A stretch of DNA of 57,530 nt from a virus, in the IMG/VR virus record IMGVR_UViG_3300025870_000017, positions 1 to 57,530 of that record. One strand, 5' to 3'. This document shows positions 22,315 to 30,586 of the stretch, piece by piece. The notes under the pieces are model-generated. The model saw only the letters and a program-made list of their open reading frames with translations, was not told the origin of the DNA and searched no databases. A program made the position numbers and the translations under genes. The stretch's first letter is position 1, and every line of letters starts with the position of its first letter.

Positions 22315-22577
22315 TGTTTGTCCTGACTGACAATAAATCAGGTGGAGTATATGCTGTTAGAGATGATGATGCAGTAGAGCGCGTTGTCCAGTTGTTTGTT
22401 GACAAGGACGACGCCGAACGCTATTATATGCTATTGAAGGCAGACGAATACCCCCGTGATCTCTCGGTCTCAGAGGTAGACGAAGATACTGTCAAAGAAA
22501 ACTGTCGTCAATATGGGTATCGTTTTACCATTATTGATGCTGATGAATTTGTTATTCCGCCACGCCAAGATTCATGA
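22314..22577 (+). CDS. DUF3110-like small protein between genes 47 and 46
   Basis: 87 residues. GGVYAVRDDDAVERVVQLFV, DKDDAERYYMLLKADEYPRD, VDEDTVKENCRQYGYRFTII and EFVIPP follow the layout of cyanobacterial DUF3110 proteins (a ferredoxin-like small domain with DDAxRYxxLLxAxxFP). The resemblance is from memory. Its conserved place between the two nuclease subunits in cyanophages suggests it is coexpressed with them. ATGA overlap into gene 46. Confidence 0.65.
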   Translation: MFVLTDNKSGGVYAVRDDDAVERVVQLFVDKDDAERYYMLLKADEYPRDLSVSEVDEDTVKENCRQYGYRFTIIDADEFVIPPRQDS

Positions 22578-24289
22578 TCGTATTTGAAAAGATTCGTTGG
22601 AAGAATTTCCTCAGCACAGGTAATACCTTCACGGAAATGACTCTCAATGGGTCTAAATCACATCTTATTATTGGGTCCAACGGCGCAGGTAAGTCCACTA
22701 TGCTGGATGCCCTGTGCTTTGTGCTGTTTAACAAACCTTTTCGTAAGATTAGTAAGTCTCAATTGATCAACAGTGTCAATGAGAAAGAGTGTGTCGTAGA
22801 GGTTGAGTTTTCTATTGGTCAAGTAAATTACCATGTCATTAGAGGCATCAAACCTAACGTATTTAAGGTCAATAGAAACGGACAACTGCTTGATCAAGAT
22901 GCTGCCCAGAAGGACTATCAGAAGTATCTTGAGCAGAGTATCCTTAAGTTTAACTATAAGTCATTTACACAGGTTGTTATCCTAGGTAGCAGCACATTTG
23001 TGCCTTTCATGCAACTTCCTGCCACACATAGGAGAGAAGTAGTAGAAGACCTGCTGGACATCAAAATCTTTTCTAAGATGAATACTATCCTGAAGGATAG
23101 AGTCAAGGATAATAAGGATAATTTTACAGCATGTAAGCACACGCTGGAGATTTGTGAGACAAAATTGAATCACCAACGTGTATCTATCCACAAACTCACT
23201 GAGTTGCAGGATGGCGTTATTAAAAGTTTGCACACAAAGTTTAATAGCAACGAAGATAATATCGTAAGTTTGAATAAGCGTCAGGAAGAAAACAATCACT
23301 CGATGGGTGTGCTAGCACAGAGTGTCAGCAACCAGGCTGACGTGCAGGAGAAGTATGATAGTCTCCGTGACATGCGATCTAAGATCGAGCAGAATAAAAA
23401 CAAGGCAGAGAAGGATCATAAGTTTTATACCAAGCATGATAAGTGTCCAACATGCAGTCAAGACCTAGAAGAAGAGCACAAACATCGTCAACTTGTGGAT
23501 GCTGAGTCACGTCGTGTCAAGTATAATGAAGGTTATACAAAGATCGATGAGCAGGTCAGTCTTCTCTATGATAAACTGCGTGATCTAAAGGGTTATGGGC
23601 AGTCAATTATTGAATTGCAGAGTGATAATATCAATATTGGTAAGCAGGTATCACGACTGCTTAGAGACAATGAAAACATCATGTCCGAGGTAAACAAAGA
23701 GACCCCAGATATTGATGGTGAGAGGGTAAGATTAGACGAATATGAGGCAGAATACACTGAAAATATAGAGCGTTGTGCTGGCGTCAGTAAAGAGTTTGAC
23801 AACCTAAAAATTGTATCCACCCTCCTCCGAGACAGTGGCATTAAGAGTAAGGTTATCAGTAAATTTGTGCCTATTTTTAACAATTTGATCAACAAATATC
23901 TACAGTGCATGGACTTCTTTATTGGATTCACACTGGACGAAGAATTCAATGAGGTCATCAAGTCTCGTTGCCGTGATGTATTCTCCTATGCATCGTTTTC
24001 AGAGGGTGAAAAGCAGAAAATTGACCTATCTTTGCTGTTTTGCTGGCGTGACATTGCCAAGATGAAAAACTCTGCATCGACCAATCTTCTCATCCTTGAC
24101 GAGGTATTCGATTCTTCTCTTGATACTGCTGCTACAGACGAATTGATGAAGATTCTAAGGGGTATGGACGACAGGACCAACCTATTTGTGATCAGTCACA
24201 AGGGTGACATCCTTCTGGACAAGTTTGATACTGTGGTCACCTTTGACAAGGTGGGTGATTTCTCAACCATGAAGCAAGACAGTCTATAA
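22574..24289 (+). CDS. 46: Recombination endonuclease subunit gp46 (SbcC/Rad50-like)
   Basis: 571 residues (T4: 560). The ATPase head has Walker A IIGSNGAGKST (residues 32-42). Coiled coils flank the zinc hook CPTC at about 290, and SFSEGEKQKIDLSLLF (signature) and LLILDEVFDSSLD (Walker B) complete the C-terminal head. It is the SMC-like partner of gp47. The hook lets two arms dimerise and tether DNA ends. The gene is in an ATGA overlap with the DUF3110-like gene, and a new promoter lies just downstream. Confidence 0.96.
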   Translation: MIVFEKIRWKNFLSTGNTFTEMTLNGSKSHLIIGSNGAGKSTMLDALCFVLFNKPFRKISKSQLINSVNEKECVVEVEFSIGQVNYHVIRGIKPNVFKVNRNGQLLDQDAAQKDYQKYLEQSILKFNYKSFTQVVILGSSTFVPFMQLPATHRREVVEDLLDIKIFSKMNTILKDRVKDNKDNFTACKHTLEICETKLNHQRVSIHKLTELQDGVIKSLHTKFNSNEDNIVSLNKRQEENNHSMGVLAQSVSNQADVQEKYDSLRDMRSKIEQNKNKAEKDHKFYTKHDKCPTCSQDLEEEHKHRQLVDAESRRVKYNEGYTKIDEQVSLLYDKLRDLKGYGQSIIELQSDNINIGKQVSRLLRDNENIMSEVNKETPDIDGERVRLDEYEAEYTENIERCAGVSKEFDNLKIVSTLLRDSGIKSKVISKFVPIFNNLINKYLQCMDFFIGFTLDEEFNEVIKSRCRDVFSYASFSEGEKQKIDLSLLFCWRDIAKMKNSASTNLLILDEVFDSSLDTAATDELMKILRGMDDRTNLFVISHKGDILLDKFDTVVTFDKVGDFSTMKQDSL

Positions 24290-24324
24290 AGTGGCACCCT
24301 TCCCCTTTCGGGGACTGTGTGGCT

Positions 24325-24345
24325 GTGTATAATAGATGCATACAC
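24325..24345 (+). promoter_or_regulatory. Dyad overlapping -10 box, upstream of the VWA gene
   Basis: GTGTAT (24325-24330), nine bases, ATACAC (24340-24345): a perfect 6-bp inverted repeat. A TATAAT (24328-24333) is embedded in it. The same dyad with identical 15-base phasing occurs before the CobS-like gene at 26998-27018, and both are followed by A-rich CAAAGAAA sequences and the ATG within 10-14 bases. A promoter with overlapping operator is the simplest reading. No good -35 hexamer is visible. Confidence 0.6.
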
Positions 24346-24354
24346 AAAGAAAGC

Positions 24355-26472
24355 ATGACCGTACAAGAAGTCAAAGGCACCCTTGCCAAACTACTCGCCG
24401 CTGAAAACCTCACTGTTGAGCACAGAGCAGTCAGCACAGCATCCTTTGACGTGCATCGTCGTGTCCTGACCCTTCCTATCTGGAATGCTAAGGAAATTGT
24501 CTTCAACCTGCTGGTAGCGCATGAAGTAGGACACGCCCTCTTCACCCCAGACAGTGACCTTCTAGACAAACTTCCTTGCCCTAAGTCTTATGTTAATGTG
24601 ACTGAGGATGCTCGCATTGAGAAGTTGATGAAGCGTAAATTTGCAGGTATTTCTAAGGATTTCTACGGTGGATACAAGCAACTTCATGAGGATGATTTCT
24701 TCAGCGTCAAGGAGATCAACCTCAACACACTCAAACTGATCGACCGTATCAATCTCTACTACAAACTGGGTGCAAATGCCCTTATTCCCTTCTCTGCAGA
24801 AGAGATTCCTCTCTGTGATGCAGTCGGTGATGCAGAGACTTTTGAGGGTGCTATCGCTGCTGCTGTCGCTATCAAAGAGTTTGAAAAAGCAGAAGCAGAT
24901 CAGCAAAAAATTGATGATATCAGTGATGTAGACAACAATTCTGGTGGTGGTAGCGACCAGCAAGAAGCACAAGATGAGAGACCTTCCTCTCAAGGTGATG
25001 AGGGTGAGGAGCAAGACGGTGATGATGAAGGTCAGGACGATGCAGACCTTGATACACCCTCATTTAACCGTGGTAGTGGTGAAGAGGCAATGACTGATGA
25101 GTCTCTTGAGGAAGCACTGCAGGACATCGCAAGTCAAAACAGTCAAAACGAAACTAGGTATCTTGAGGTCCCTAATGTTGACCTAAATCACGTCATTATT
25201 GACCCTAAAACAGTCAATACCATGTCTGAATCCTACTGGTCTCAGTGGATCCAACCTGGATATTCATCCTCCACAGCAGACTTCACTATTGCTGATGCAA
25301 ACTACAACAATTTCAAGAAAGATTGCACCCGTGAGGTGTCCTATCTCCACAAAGAGTTTGAGATGAAGAAATCTGCAGCATCACATGCTCGCCAATCTAT
25401 TTCTAAGACTGGTGTGCTTGACACTGCTAAACTCCATCAGTATCTTTACAATGAAGACCTCTTCAAGAAGGTTACAATCACTCCTGATGGCAAAAATCAT
25501 GGTCTGATCTTCCTCATTGACTGGTCAGGGTCCATGGCAGAAATTCTCCACGATACTTTCAGGCAACTGCTGTCCCTTTGCTTCTTCTGTCGCAAATCAG
25601 GCATCCCATTCAGTGTATATGCCTTCGTAAATGATGCTTCATACGCAGAGTTTCGTAACTATGAGGAGGAGGTTGGTGAGGAAAATGACTTATACATTGG
25701 TAGTCACTTCCACCTTGTAGAATTCCTTAACAGTGACCTAAACAACAATCTTTTTGACAAATATGCTAAGAATCTCTTCCGTGTGACTCAGATGTATGAG
25801 CAACGCTACGGCAATCGCAATCCATTCATGACACGTCCAGTGCCTGATGCTATCCCCAGTCACCTTATGCTCGGTGGCACCCCTCTAAACGAGGCAATCA
25901 TGACTCTTCAGTCACTGATCCCTGCATTCACTGCTAAGCATGGTGTTGAGAAGTGTCACGTCAGTATCCTGTCTGATGGTGAGAGTAACTGGTCTGGGTG
26001 CTGGGTTAAGTCGTCCTATGATGACAAGATCCACCGCTCTGCAATGCCTCACAACGTCGCTATCCGTTGCCGTAAGACTGGTCGCACCTATACGACACCA
26101 CAGTGGGGCAACTACATGACTGAAACCCTCTTGCGTTACATGAAAGGTCGTTTCCCACAGTGCAACTTCACTGGTTTCCGTCTTGGTAGCACCCGTGACA
26201 TCAATTACATCATCCAAAACTTCAACACCCTTACTCAAAAGGAGAGGAAGACTGCTGCTGATGTATTCAAGAAGTTTAAGTCTACCTCTGCCCCAATGAT
26301 GGGTTATCAAGAATTGTTTCTAATTCAGAGTAACAAGTTGAATGAAGATGTAGAGTTTGATGTGGAGGAGTCTGCATCCAAAGCACAGATTACTCGTGCC
26401 TTCAAGAAAACTCTCAAGGCAAAGTCCAACAACAAGAAGATCCTCGCGTCCTTTATCACCCAAATTGCATGA
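24355..26472 (+). CDS. VWA-domain protein with HExxH motif, CobT-like partner of an AAA+ ATPase
   Basis: 705 residues from the ATG at 24355. The N-terminal region has VAHEVGHALF (about residue 55), an HExxH zinc-metalloprotease-type motif. A long acidic Gln/Asp/Glu-rich linker follows (about 190-250). The C-terminal VWA domain has a complete MIDAS: DWSGS near 388, the Thr in GGTPLNEAI, and the Asp in LSDGESNWSG. CobT/BchD-type VWA proteins work with CobS/MoxR AAA+ ATPases, and one is encoded two genes downstream. In cyanophages the pair has been named after cobaltochelatase, but no cobalamin gene is near. A protein- or virion-remodelling complex is an alternative. A dyad promoter precedes it. 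Confidence 0.8.
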   Translation: MTVQEVKGTLAKLLAAENLTVEHRAVSTASFDVHRRVLTLPIWNAKEIVFNLLVAHEVGHALFTPDSDLLDKLPCPKSYVNVTEDARIEKLMKRKFAGISKDFYGGYKQLHEDDFFSVKEINLNTLKLIDRINLYYKLGANALIPFSAEEIPLCDAVGDAETFEGAIAAAVAIKEFEKAEADQQKIDDISDVDNNSGGGSDQQEAQDERPSSQGDEGEEQDGDDEGQDDADLDTPSFNRGSGEEAMTDESLEEALQDIASQNSQNETRYLEVPNVDLNHVIIDPKTVNTMSESYWSQWIQPGYSSSTADFTIADANYNNFKKDCTREVSYLHKEFEMKKSAASHARQSISKTGVLDTAKLHQYLYNEDLFKKVTITPDGKNHGLIFLIDWSGSMAEILHDTFRQLLSLCFFCRKSGIPFSVYAFVNDASYAEFRNYEEEVGEENDLYIGSHFHLVEFLNSDLNNNLFDKYAKNLFRVTQMYEQRYGNRNPFMTRPVPDAIPSHLMLGGTPLNEAIMTLQSLIPAFTAKHGVEKCHVSILSDGESNWSGCWVKSSYDDKIHRSAMPHNVAIRCRKTGRTYTTPQWGNYMTETLLRYMKGRFPQCNFTGFRLGSTRDINYIIQNFNTLTQKERKTAADVFKKFKSTSAPMMGYQELFLIQSNKLNEDVEFDVEESASKAQITRAFKKTLKAKSNNKKILASFITQIA

Positions 26473-27005
26473 ATATCTTTGCAGTAGATGATGATCCTAC
26501 TCTGGCAGCAACTTGTCTGCCAGACAAGCACATCGTCAAGATGCCACTAGAGTGTTGCCAAATGCTCGCTATTGTATTCAGTAAGTGGTATCTCAATGAG
26601 GGTCCTGTCCTGAAGAAGGATGGGACTCCTTACTCTACGGAGAAGGGTGCGTTTCGTAACCACCCTTGCACCAAGTGGGTAGCAGAATCTGATGACAATA
26701 TCCAGTGGTTACTACAGCATGGCATTTCTCTATGTGAAGAGTATACATATAGATACGGCAAAAGACATTCCTGTCAATCATCACTCGTAGTTGCTGGTAT
26801 AGCGTATCAGCATGGGTGTCCTGATGACCACACTCCATTCGCTCGCGCTATGCCTGACGAGTGGAAGTTTGATGACAGTATCTCTACTATCGAAGCATAC
26901 CAACGGTATGTGGCAAGCAAACCATGGGTAGCGACCAACTACCTGCGTGTGCCAGAGCACAAACCGTCCTGGGTGGACTACTACTCGACCACAGCCTGTG
27001 TATAA
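26469..27005 (+). CDS. Conserved phage protein with N-terminal DKHxVKM motif
   Basis: 178 residues. MNIFAVDDDPTLAATCLPDK followed by HIVKMPLECCQML is the start of a family widespread in phages (MNIFxxDxDPxxxAxxxxDKHVVKM). Further on are NHPCTKWVAES and FDDSISTIEAYQRYVASKPW. The invariant Asp, Lys and His suggest an enzyme or nucleic-acid-binding active site, but I know of no demonstrated activity. It lies between the VWA and AAA+ genes, in ATGA overlap with the former. The promoter of the AAA+ gene overlaps its stop, so it may belong to the same system. Confidence 0.65.
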   Translation: MNIFAVDDDPTLAATCLPDKHIVKMPLECCQMLAIVFSKWYLNEGPVLKKDGTPYSTEKGAFRNHPCTKWVAESDDNIQWLLQHGISLCEEYTYRYGKRHSCQSSLVVAGIAYQHGCPDDHTPFARAMPDEWKFDDSISTIEAYQRYVASKPWVATNYLRVPEHKPSWVDYYSTTACV

Positions 27006-27018
27006 TTACTGTATACAC
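26998..27018 (+). promoter_or_regulatory. Dyad overlapping -10 box, upstream of the CobS-like gene
   Basis: GTGTAT (26998-27003), nine bases, ATACAC (27013-27018), with TATAAT at 27001-27006. Sequence and spacing match the element before the VWA gene (15 bases between half-site starts), and the downstream CAACAAAGAAA tract also matches. This argues for common control of the two genes even though a third gene lies between them. Confidence 0.6.
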
Positions 27019-27031
27019 AACAAAGAAACAC

Positions 27032-28114
27032 ATGACATTCGCACCACACCCTGTGACCACCGATCAAATCGTTGACTACCTTCAAAGCAAGCACGGCGAG
27101 CAAGTTGGCACCACAGAATTGCTTGGTGCTGCTGAGCATTTCTCCTGCTCCTTTGCTACTGTCAAGAAGCGTCTCACTGAATTCAAAGCAGGTATTGGTA
27201 AGTGGAATCTGTCTGTGCAAGAAGTCGTGCAACAACTTGAGACTGTTGTGAAGCACTGTGAATCACTCATCCCTTCCAAGGATGCCAACTACGTTCCCTT
27301 TGGCAACGCTACAGACCTTAAGAAGATCATCAAGTCTAAGATCTTCTACCCTACGTTCATCACTGGTCTCTCAGGTAACGGTAAGACCCTTGGTGTGGAG
27401 CAATCCTGTGCTCAACTCGGACGTGAGTTGATCCGCGTAAACATTACTGTTGAAACTGATGAAGACGATCTTATTGGCGGTTTCCGTCTTGTCGATGGTA
27501 ATACTGTATGGCACAATGGACCAGTTATTGAAGCCCTTGAGCGGGGAGCAGTGCTCCTTCTTGACGAGATCGATCTCGCATCCAACAAAATCCTCTGCCT
27601 GCAGTCCATACTAGAAGGTAAGGGTGTCTTCCTCAAGAAGATTGGTCGCCACGTCACACCTTCCCCTGGTTTCAACGTCTTTGCTACTGCAAATACTAAG
27701 GGTAAAGGCAGCGATGACGGTCGTTTCGTCGGCACCAACGTGCTCAATGAGGCATTCCTTGAGCGTTTCCCTGTGACCTTTGAGCAAGAGTATCCTGCTC
27801 CTGCTATTGAGATCAAGATGCTCAATAACTACTGCACTGAGTTGGATTGCTGTGACGATGACTTCATCAAGAATCTCGTTGCATGGGCAGACATCATCCG
27901 TAAGACTTTCAAGGATGGTGGTGTCGATGAGGTGATCTCCACCCGTCGTCTTGTCCACATCATCCGTGCTTACAGCATCTTCTCTGACCGTGTGAAGGCA
28001 ATCAAGGTCTGCCTCAACCGTTTCGATGATGAGACCAAGCAATCATTCATCGAATTGTATGACAAGATCGATGCTGACGTTGACGTGACAGTTGACAATC
28101 CTCTCAATCTCTGA
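27032..28114 (+). CDS. cobS: MoxR/CobS-type AAA+ ATPase
   Basis: 360 residues from the ATG at 27032. The N-terminal about 90 residues look like a winged-helix or helical domain (TTDQIVDYLQSKHGEQVGTT, FSCSFATVKKRLTEFKAGIG). The AAA+ core has Walker A ITGLSGNGKT (about 110), Walker B AVLLLDEIDLAS (about 172), sensor 1 FNVFATANTKG and the arginine-rich STRRLVHIIRA. It is the protein usually called CobS in cyanophages. The true CobS/CobT/CobN cobaltochelatase needs CobN, not seen here, so a chaperone-like role with the VWA partner is also possible. It has its own dyad promoter. Confidence 0.85.
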   Translation: MTFAPHPVTTDQIVDYLQSKHGEQVGTTELLGAAEHFSCSFATVKKRLTEFKAGIGKWNLSVQEVVQQLETVVKHCESLIPSKDANYVPFGNATDLKKIIKSKIFYPTFITGLSGNGKTLGVEQSCAQLGRELIRVNITVETDEDDLIGGFRLVDGNTVWHNGPVIEALERGAVLLLDEIDLASNKILCLQSILEGKGVFLKKIGRHVTPSPGFNVFATANTKGKGSDDGRFVGTNVLNEAFLERFPVTFEQEYPAPAIEIKMLNNYCTELDCCDDDFIKNLVAWADIIRKTFKDGGVDEVISTRRLVHIIRAYSIFSDRVKAIKVCLNRFDDETKQSFIELYDKIDADVDVTVDNPLNL

Positions 28115-28120
28115 TATCCT
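28092..28120 (+). promoter_or_regulatory. Possible sigma-70-type promoter before the clamp gene cluster
   Basis: TTGACA (28092-28097) lies inside the end of the CobS-like gene, with 17 bases to TATCCT (28115-28120), a fair -10. It precedes the DUF3310-like gene and genes 45 and 44. A second weak -10 (TATAGATAAT) follows at once. Suggestive only. Confidence 0.4.
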
Positions 28121-28142
28121 TTATAGATAATCTCTGTATATT

Positions 28143-28433
28143 ATGGCAAACAAGTATAACGAAGAAGAGATCATCAAGGAGTTGAAAGACTACATCTGCG
28201 CCACCTACCAGCAGCACTATTCCAGTGGTAATGGTGAAGGTGTCCAGACCCTTGATCTCATCAATGCTTGTGGTGACGCTGAAGCATTCTGCAGGAGTAA
28301 CATCCTAAAGTATGCTTCTCGCTATGACAAGAAAGGCACCGCTAGACGTGACCTCATGAAGGTGCTACACTATGCTGTGTTACTGATTCACTTCAGTGAC
28401 GAGTCAGCAGTTAAAGAAACTTACCCCCAGTAA
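28143..28433 (+). CDS. DUF3310-like protein
   Basis: 96 residues. The central segment GDAEAFCRSNILKYASRYDK followed by KGTARRDLMKVLHYAVLLIHF fits the DUF3310 pattern (FxxGNxxKYxxRxxxKxxxxxDLxKAxxYL) found in many phages, sometimes called nucleotide kinase-like without proof. Small helical protein. It sits two bases before gene 45, so is likely cotranscribed with replication genes. Function unknown. Confidence 0.7.
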   Translation: MANKYNEEEIIKELKDYICATYQQHYSSGNGEGVQTLDLINACGDAEAFCRSNILKYASRYDKKGTARRDLMKVLHYAVLLIHFSDESAVKETYPQ

Positions 28434-28435
28434 CT

Positions 28436-29158
28436 ATGCAAACCGAAGCAAGACAAACTGTTAAATTGAGCAAGCAAACCATTGAGGTGCTTCGCAATTT
28501 CAGTGCTATCAACAAGTCTATTCTCATTGATCCTGGTAAGTTTGTAGAAACGATGTCAGTCAATAAGAATATCATCGCTGCCACGGACATCCGTGAAGGT
28601 ATCCCTGAGCAGATGGCAATCTATGACCTGCCACTCTTCCTCGGTGCTCTGTCCCTCTTCAAATCACCCACTCTCTTCTTCCCTGATAACAAGAAGGTTG
28701 TGATCTATGATGAGGACACCAAGGGTAAGACCACCTTCTACTACAGTGACCCCGAGATCATCGGCAGAGTCCCTGAGTTTAATCCTGATCTCCCTGACCC
28801 TGAATTGTTCTTTGACCTGCCACAGCAGGACCTGGAGCAACTGATGCAGGCATCTAAAGTCTATGGTGTGGAAGATCTCTGCATCTATGGATATGAAGGT
28901 GAGTATAGTATCTGCGTGAAAGACAAGAAGAATGACACGTCTAATGTCTTCTCCCTGCCACTGAAGAAAGTAACCTTCAGTGACCCAGGTAACATGACAG
29001 TTGAGCGTATGACATTCTGTTATTGTTTCAAGGTTGAGAACCTGAAACTGCTCCCTGGCACTTACCATGTATGTCTCTCACGACGTAACATCGCTAACTT
29101 CTCCAGTCTCTCCAACTCTTCACTCAACTATTTCATCGCACTCGAGCCTAACAAATGA
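28436..29158 (+). CDS. 45: Sliding clamp (gp45)
   Basis: 240 residues (T4: 228). VKLSKQTIEVLRNFSAINKS, MAIYDLPLFLGALSLFKSPT and YYSDPEIIGRVPEFNPDLPD are clear gp45 blocks. The trimeric ring tethers DNA polymerase gp43 to DNA and, when loaded, activates late transcription through gp55. Gene order 45-44 is T4-like. It ends in an ATGA overlap with gene 44. Confidence 0.93.
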   Translation: MQTEARQTVKLSKQTIEVLRNFSAINKSILIDPGKFVETMSVNKNIIAATDIREGIPEQMAIYDLPLFLGALSLFKSPTLFFPDNKKVVIYDEDTKGKTTFYYSDPEIIGRVPEFNPDLPDPELFFDLPQQDLEQLMQASKVYGVEDLCIYGYEGEYSICVKDKKNDTSNVFSLPLKKVTFSDPGNMTVERMTFCYCFKVENLKLLPGTYHVCLSRRNIANFSSLSNSSLNYFIALEPNK

Positions 29159-30102
29159 GTAACAAACTGTTTCTTTGGGTAGAAAAGTATCGTCCTCAGA
29201 CTATTGAGGAGTGCATTCTACCAGGAAGCACCAAGGAAATCTTTCAAGGTTTCCTTGATCAGGGTGAGATCCCTAATCTCTTACTCTCAGGGTCTGCTGG
29301 TGTTGGTAAAACTACTATCGCTAAGGCACTGTGTAAAGAGTTAGGTGCTGACTGTCTGATTATCAACGGATCTGACGAAGGTCGTTTCCTCGATACCGTC
29401 CGTAATCAGGCAAAGGTATATGCTTCCACAGTATCGTTGACCTCCACTGCTAAGCATAAGGTCATCATTATTGATGAGGCAGACAACACCACACCTGATG
29501 TGCAGATGCTTCTTCGTGCTTGTATCGAAGAGTTTCAAGGTAACTGTAGATTTATCTTCACTTGTAACTACAAGAATAAGATCATCTCTCCTCTGCACTC
29601 ACGATGCTCTGTCGTTGAATTCTCTCTCAAAGGTCAGGAGAAGCGAGCACTGGCAGGAGCATTCTTCAACCGTGTGAAAACTATCCTAGATAGTGAAGGC
29701 GTCAACTATGAGCCAAAGGTTGTCGCTGAGGTGGTCCAGAAACATTTCCCTGACTTCCGTCGCACACTCAATGAGTTGCAACGGTATTCTTCTTCGGGAA
29801 AGATTGATACAGGTATCCTTGGTGTCTCCAATGACATCAACATTACCAACCTCGTGGGATATATTCGCACAAAAGAGTTTACCAACATGAAGAAGTGGGT
29901 GACTCAGAATATGGACAACGAGCCTATTTCTATTATGAGAAAGATCTATGACAACCTCTACAACCATGTCCAACCAAAGTCCATTCCTGAAGCAGTGCTG
30001 GTCATCTCTGAGTATCAGTATAAGTCTGCTTTCGTTGTTGACCAAGAGATCAACATGGTGGCATTCCTGACTGAGTTAATGATGAGATGTGAATTCAAAT
30101 GA
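29155..30102 (+). CDS. 44: Clamp loader large subunit (gp44)
   Basis: 315 residues (T4: 319). AAA+ features are WVEKYRPQTIEECILPGSTK, Walker A LLSGSAGVGKTTIAKAL, Walker B HKVIIIDEADN, sensor-1 FIFTCNYKNKI and the SRC motif HSRCSVVEFSL with the arginine finger. It assembles with gp62 to open and load gp45. In T4, genes 44 and 62 are adjacent and translationally coupled. Here five other genes separate them. ATGA overlap with the next gene. Confidence 0.96.
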   Translation: MSNKLFLWVEKYRPQTIEECILPGSTKEIFQGFLDQGEIPNLLLSGSAGVGKTTIAKALCKELGADCLIINGSDEGRFLDTVRNQAKVYASTVSLTSTAKHKVIIIDEADNTTPDVQMLLRACIEEFQGNCRFIFTCNYKNKIISPLHSRCSVVEFSLKGQEKRALAGAFFNRVKTILDSEGVNYEPKVVAEVVQKHFPDFRRTLNELQRYSSSGKIDTGILGVSNDINITNLVGYIRTKEFTNMKKWVTQNMDNEPISIMRKIYDNLYNHVQPKSIPEAVLVISEYQYKSAFVVDQEINMVAFLTELMMRCEFK

Positions 30103-30389
30103 ATGTAAAACTATTCCGTATGCGGTCTGGCGAAGATGTCGTTGCAGACCTGATCGAAGACACTGCACTTAGTGTCACCTTCTGTAACCCTATTGTCGCT
30201 ATCCCTAGTGGAGAAGGCAGACTAGGGTTTGCTCCTTGGGCACCACTTCTGAATGGACGTGACGCACCTGTGACTGTCCCCAAAGACTACCTTGTCTTCG
30301 GTCCTCTGGACACTCAAGCAGAGGTAGTCAGACAGTTTGAGTCAATGTTTAGTATCATTGAAACTCCTAGCAAGAAGTTAGTGTTATGA
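30099..30389 (+). CDS. Sm-like small protein
   Basis: 96 residues. MNVKLFRMRSGEDVVADLIE, then SVTFCNPIVAIPSGEGRLGF, then APWAPLLNG and VPKDYLVFGPLDTQAEVVRQ follow a strand-rich Sm/LSm-like plan (strand, SGE-D-V-A, strand, hydrophobic segment). It is clearly a paralogue of the protein at 38528. An Sm-like protein of likely cyanophage origin has been described structurally, as I recall. RNA binding is therefore a reasonable but untested inference. Coupled to both neighbours by ATGA overlaps. Confidence 0.7.
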   Translation: MNVKLFRMRSGEDVVADLIEDTALSVTFCNPIVAIPSGEGRLGFAPWAPLLNGRDAPVTVPKDYLVFGPLDTQAEVVRQFESMFSIIETPSKKLVL

Positions 30390-30586
30390 TGGAGAAGCGG
30401 AGAGCACAGGTTAAGTCTAAATTTTATTACATCTTCTGGGGTGTTGCTACTGCTTCAGTGCTGCTAGGTCAACTCTATGTTGGTAGTGGATACCGTAGCT
30501 TGCATTACTCTATGGAAGACCTAATTAATAAGGTTAACGGTGTGCTGATAGAAGCAAAACCAAATCAATACGAGGGATACATGTGA
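30386..30586 (+). CDS. Small membrane protein
   Basis: 66 residues; ATG at 30386 or 30389. A basic N-terminus (MMEKRRAQVKSKFYYI) precedes one membrane span (FWGVATASVLLGQLYVGSGY). The rest is a soluble helical tail with SMEDLINKVNGVLIEAKPNQ. The positive N-terminus suggests N-in topology. ATGA overlap upstream, and a GTGA overlap into the oxygenase gene. Similar single-span proteins occur near gene 44 in other cyanophages, as I recall; role unknown. Confidence 0.6.
   Translation: MMEKRRAQVKSKFYYIFWGVATASVLLGQLYVGSGYRSLHYSMEDLINKVNGVLIEAKPNQYEGYM

Noticed and set aside
27032-28114. Literal cobalamin-synthesis role for the CobS-like ATPase
   Set aside because: Neither CobN nor another cobalamin gene is visible; the motif evidence supports only a MoxR/CobS-type AAA+ ATPase, so the symbol is kept as the customary name only.
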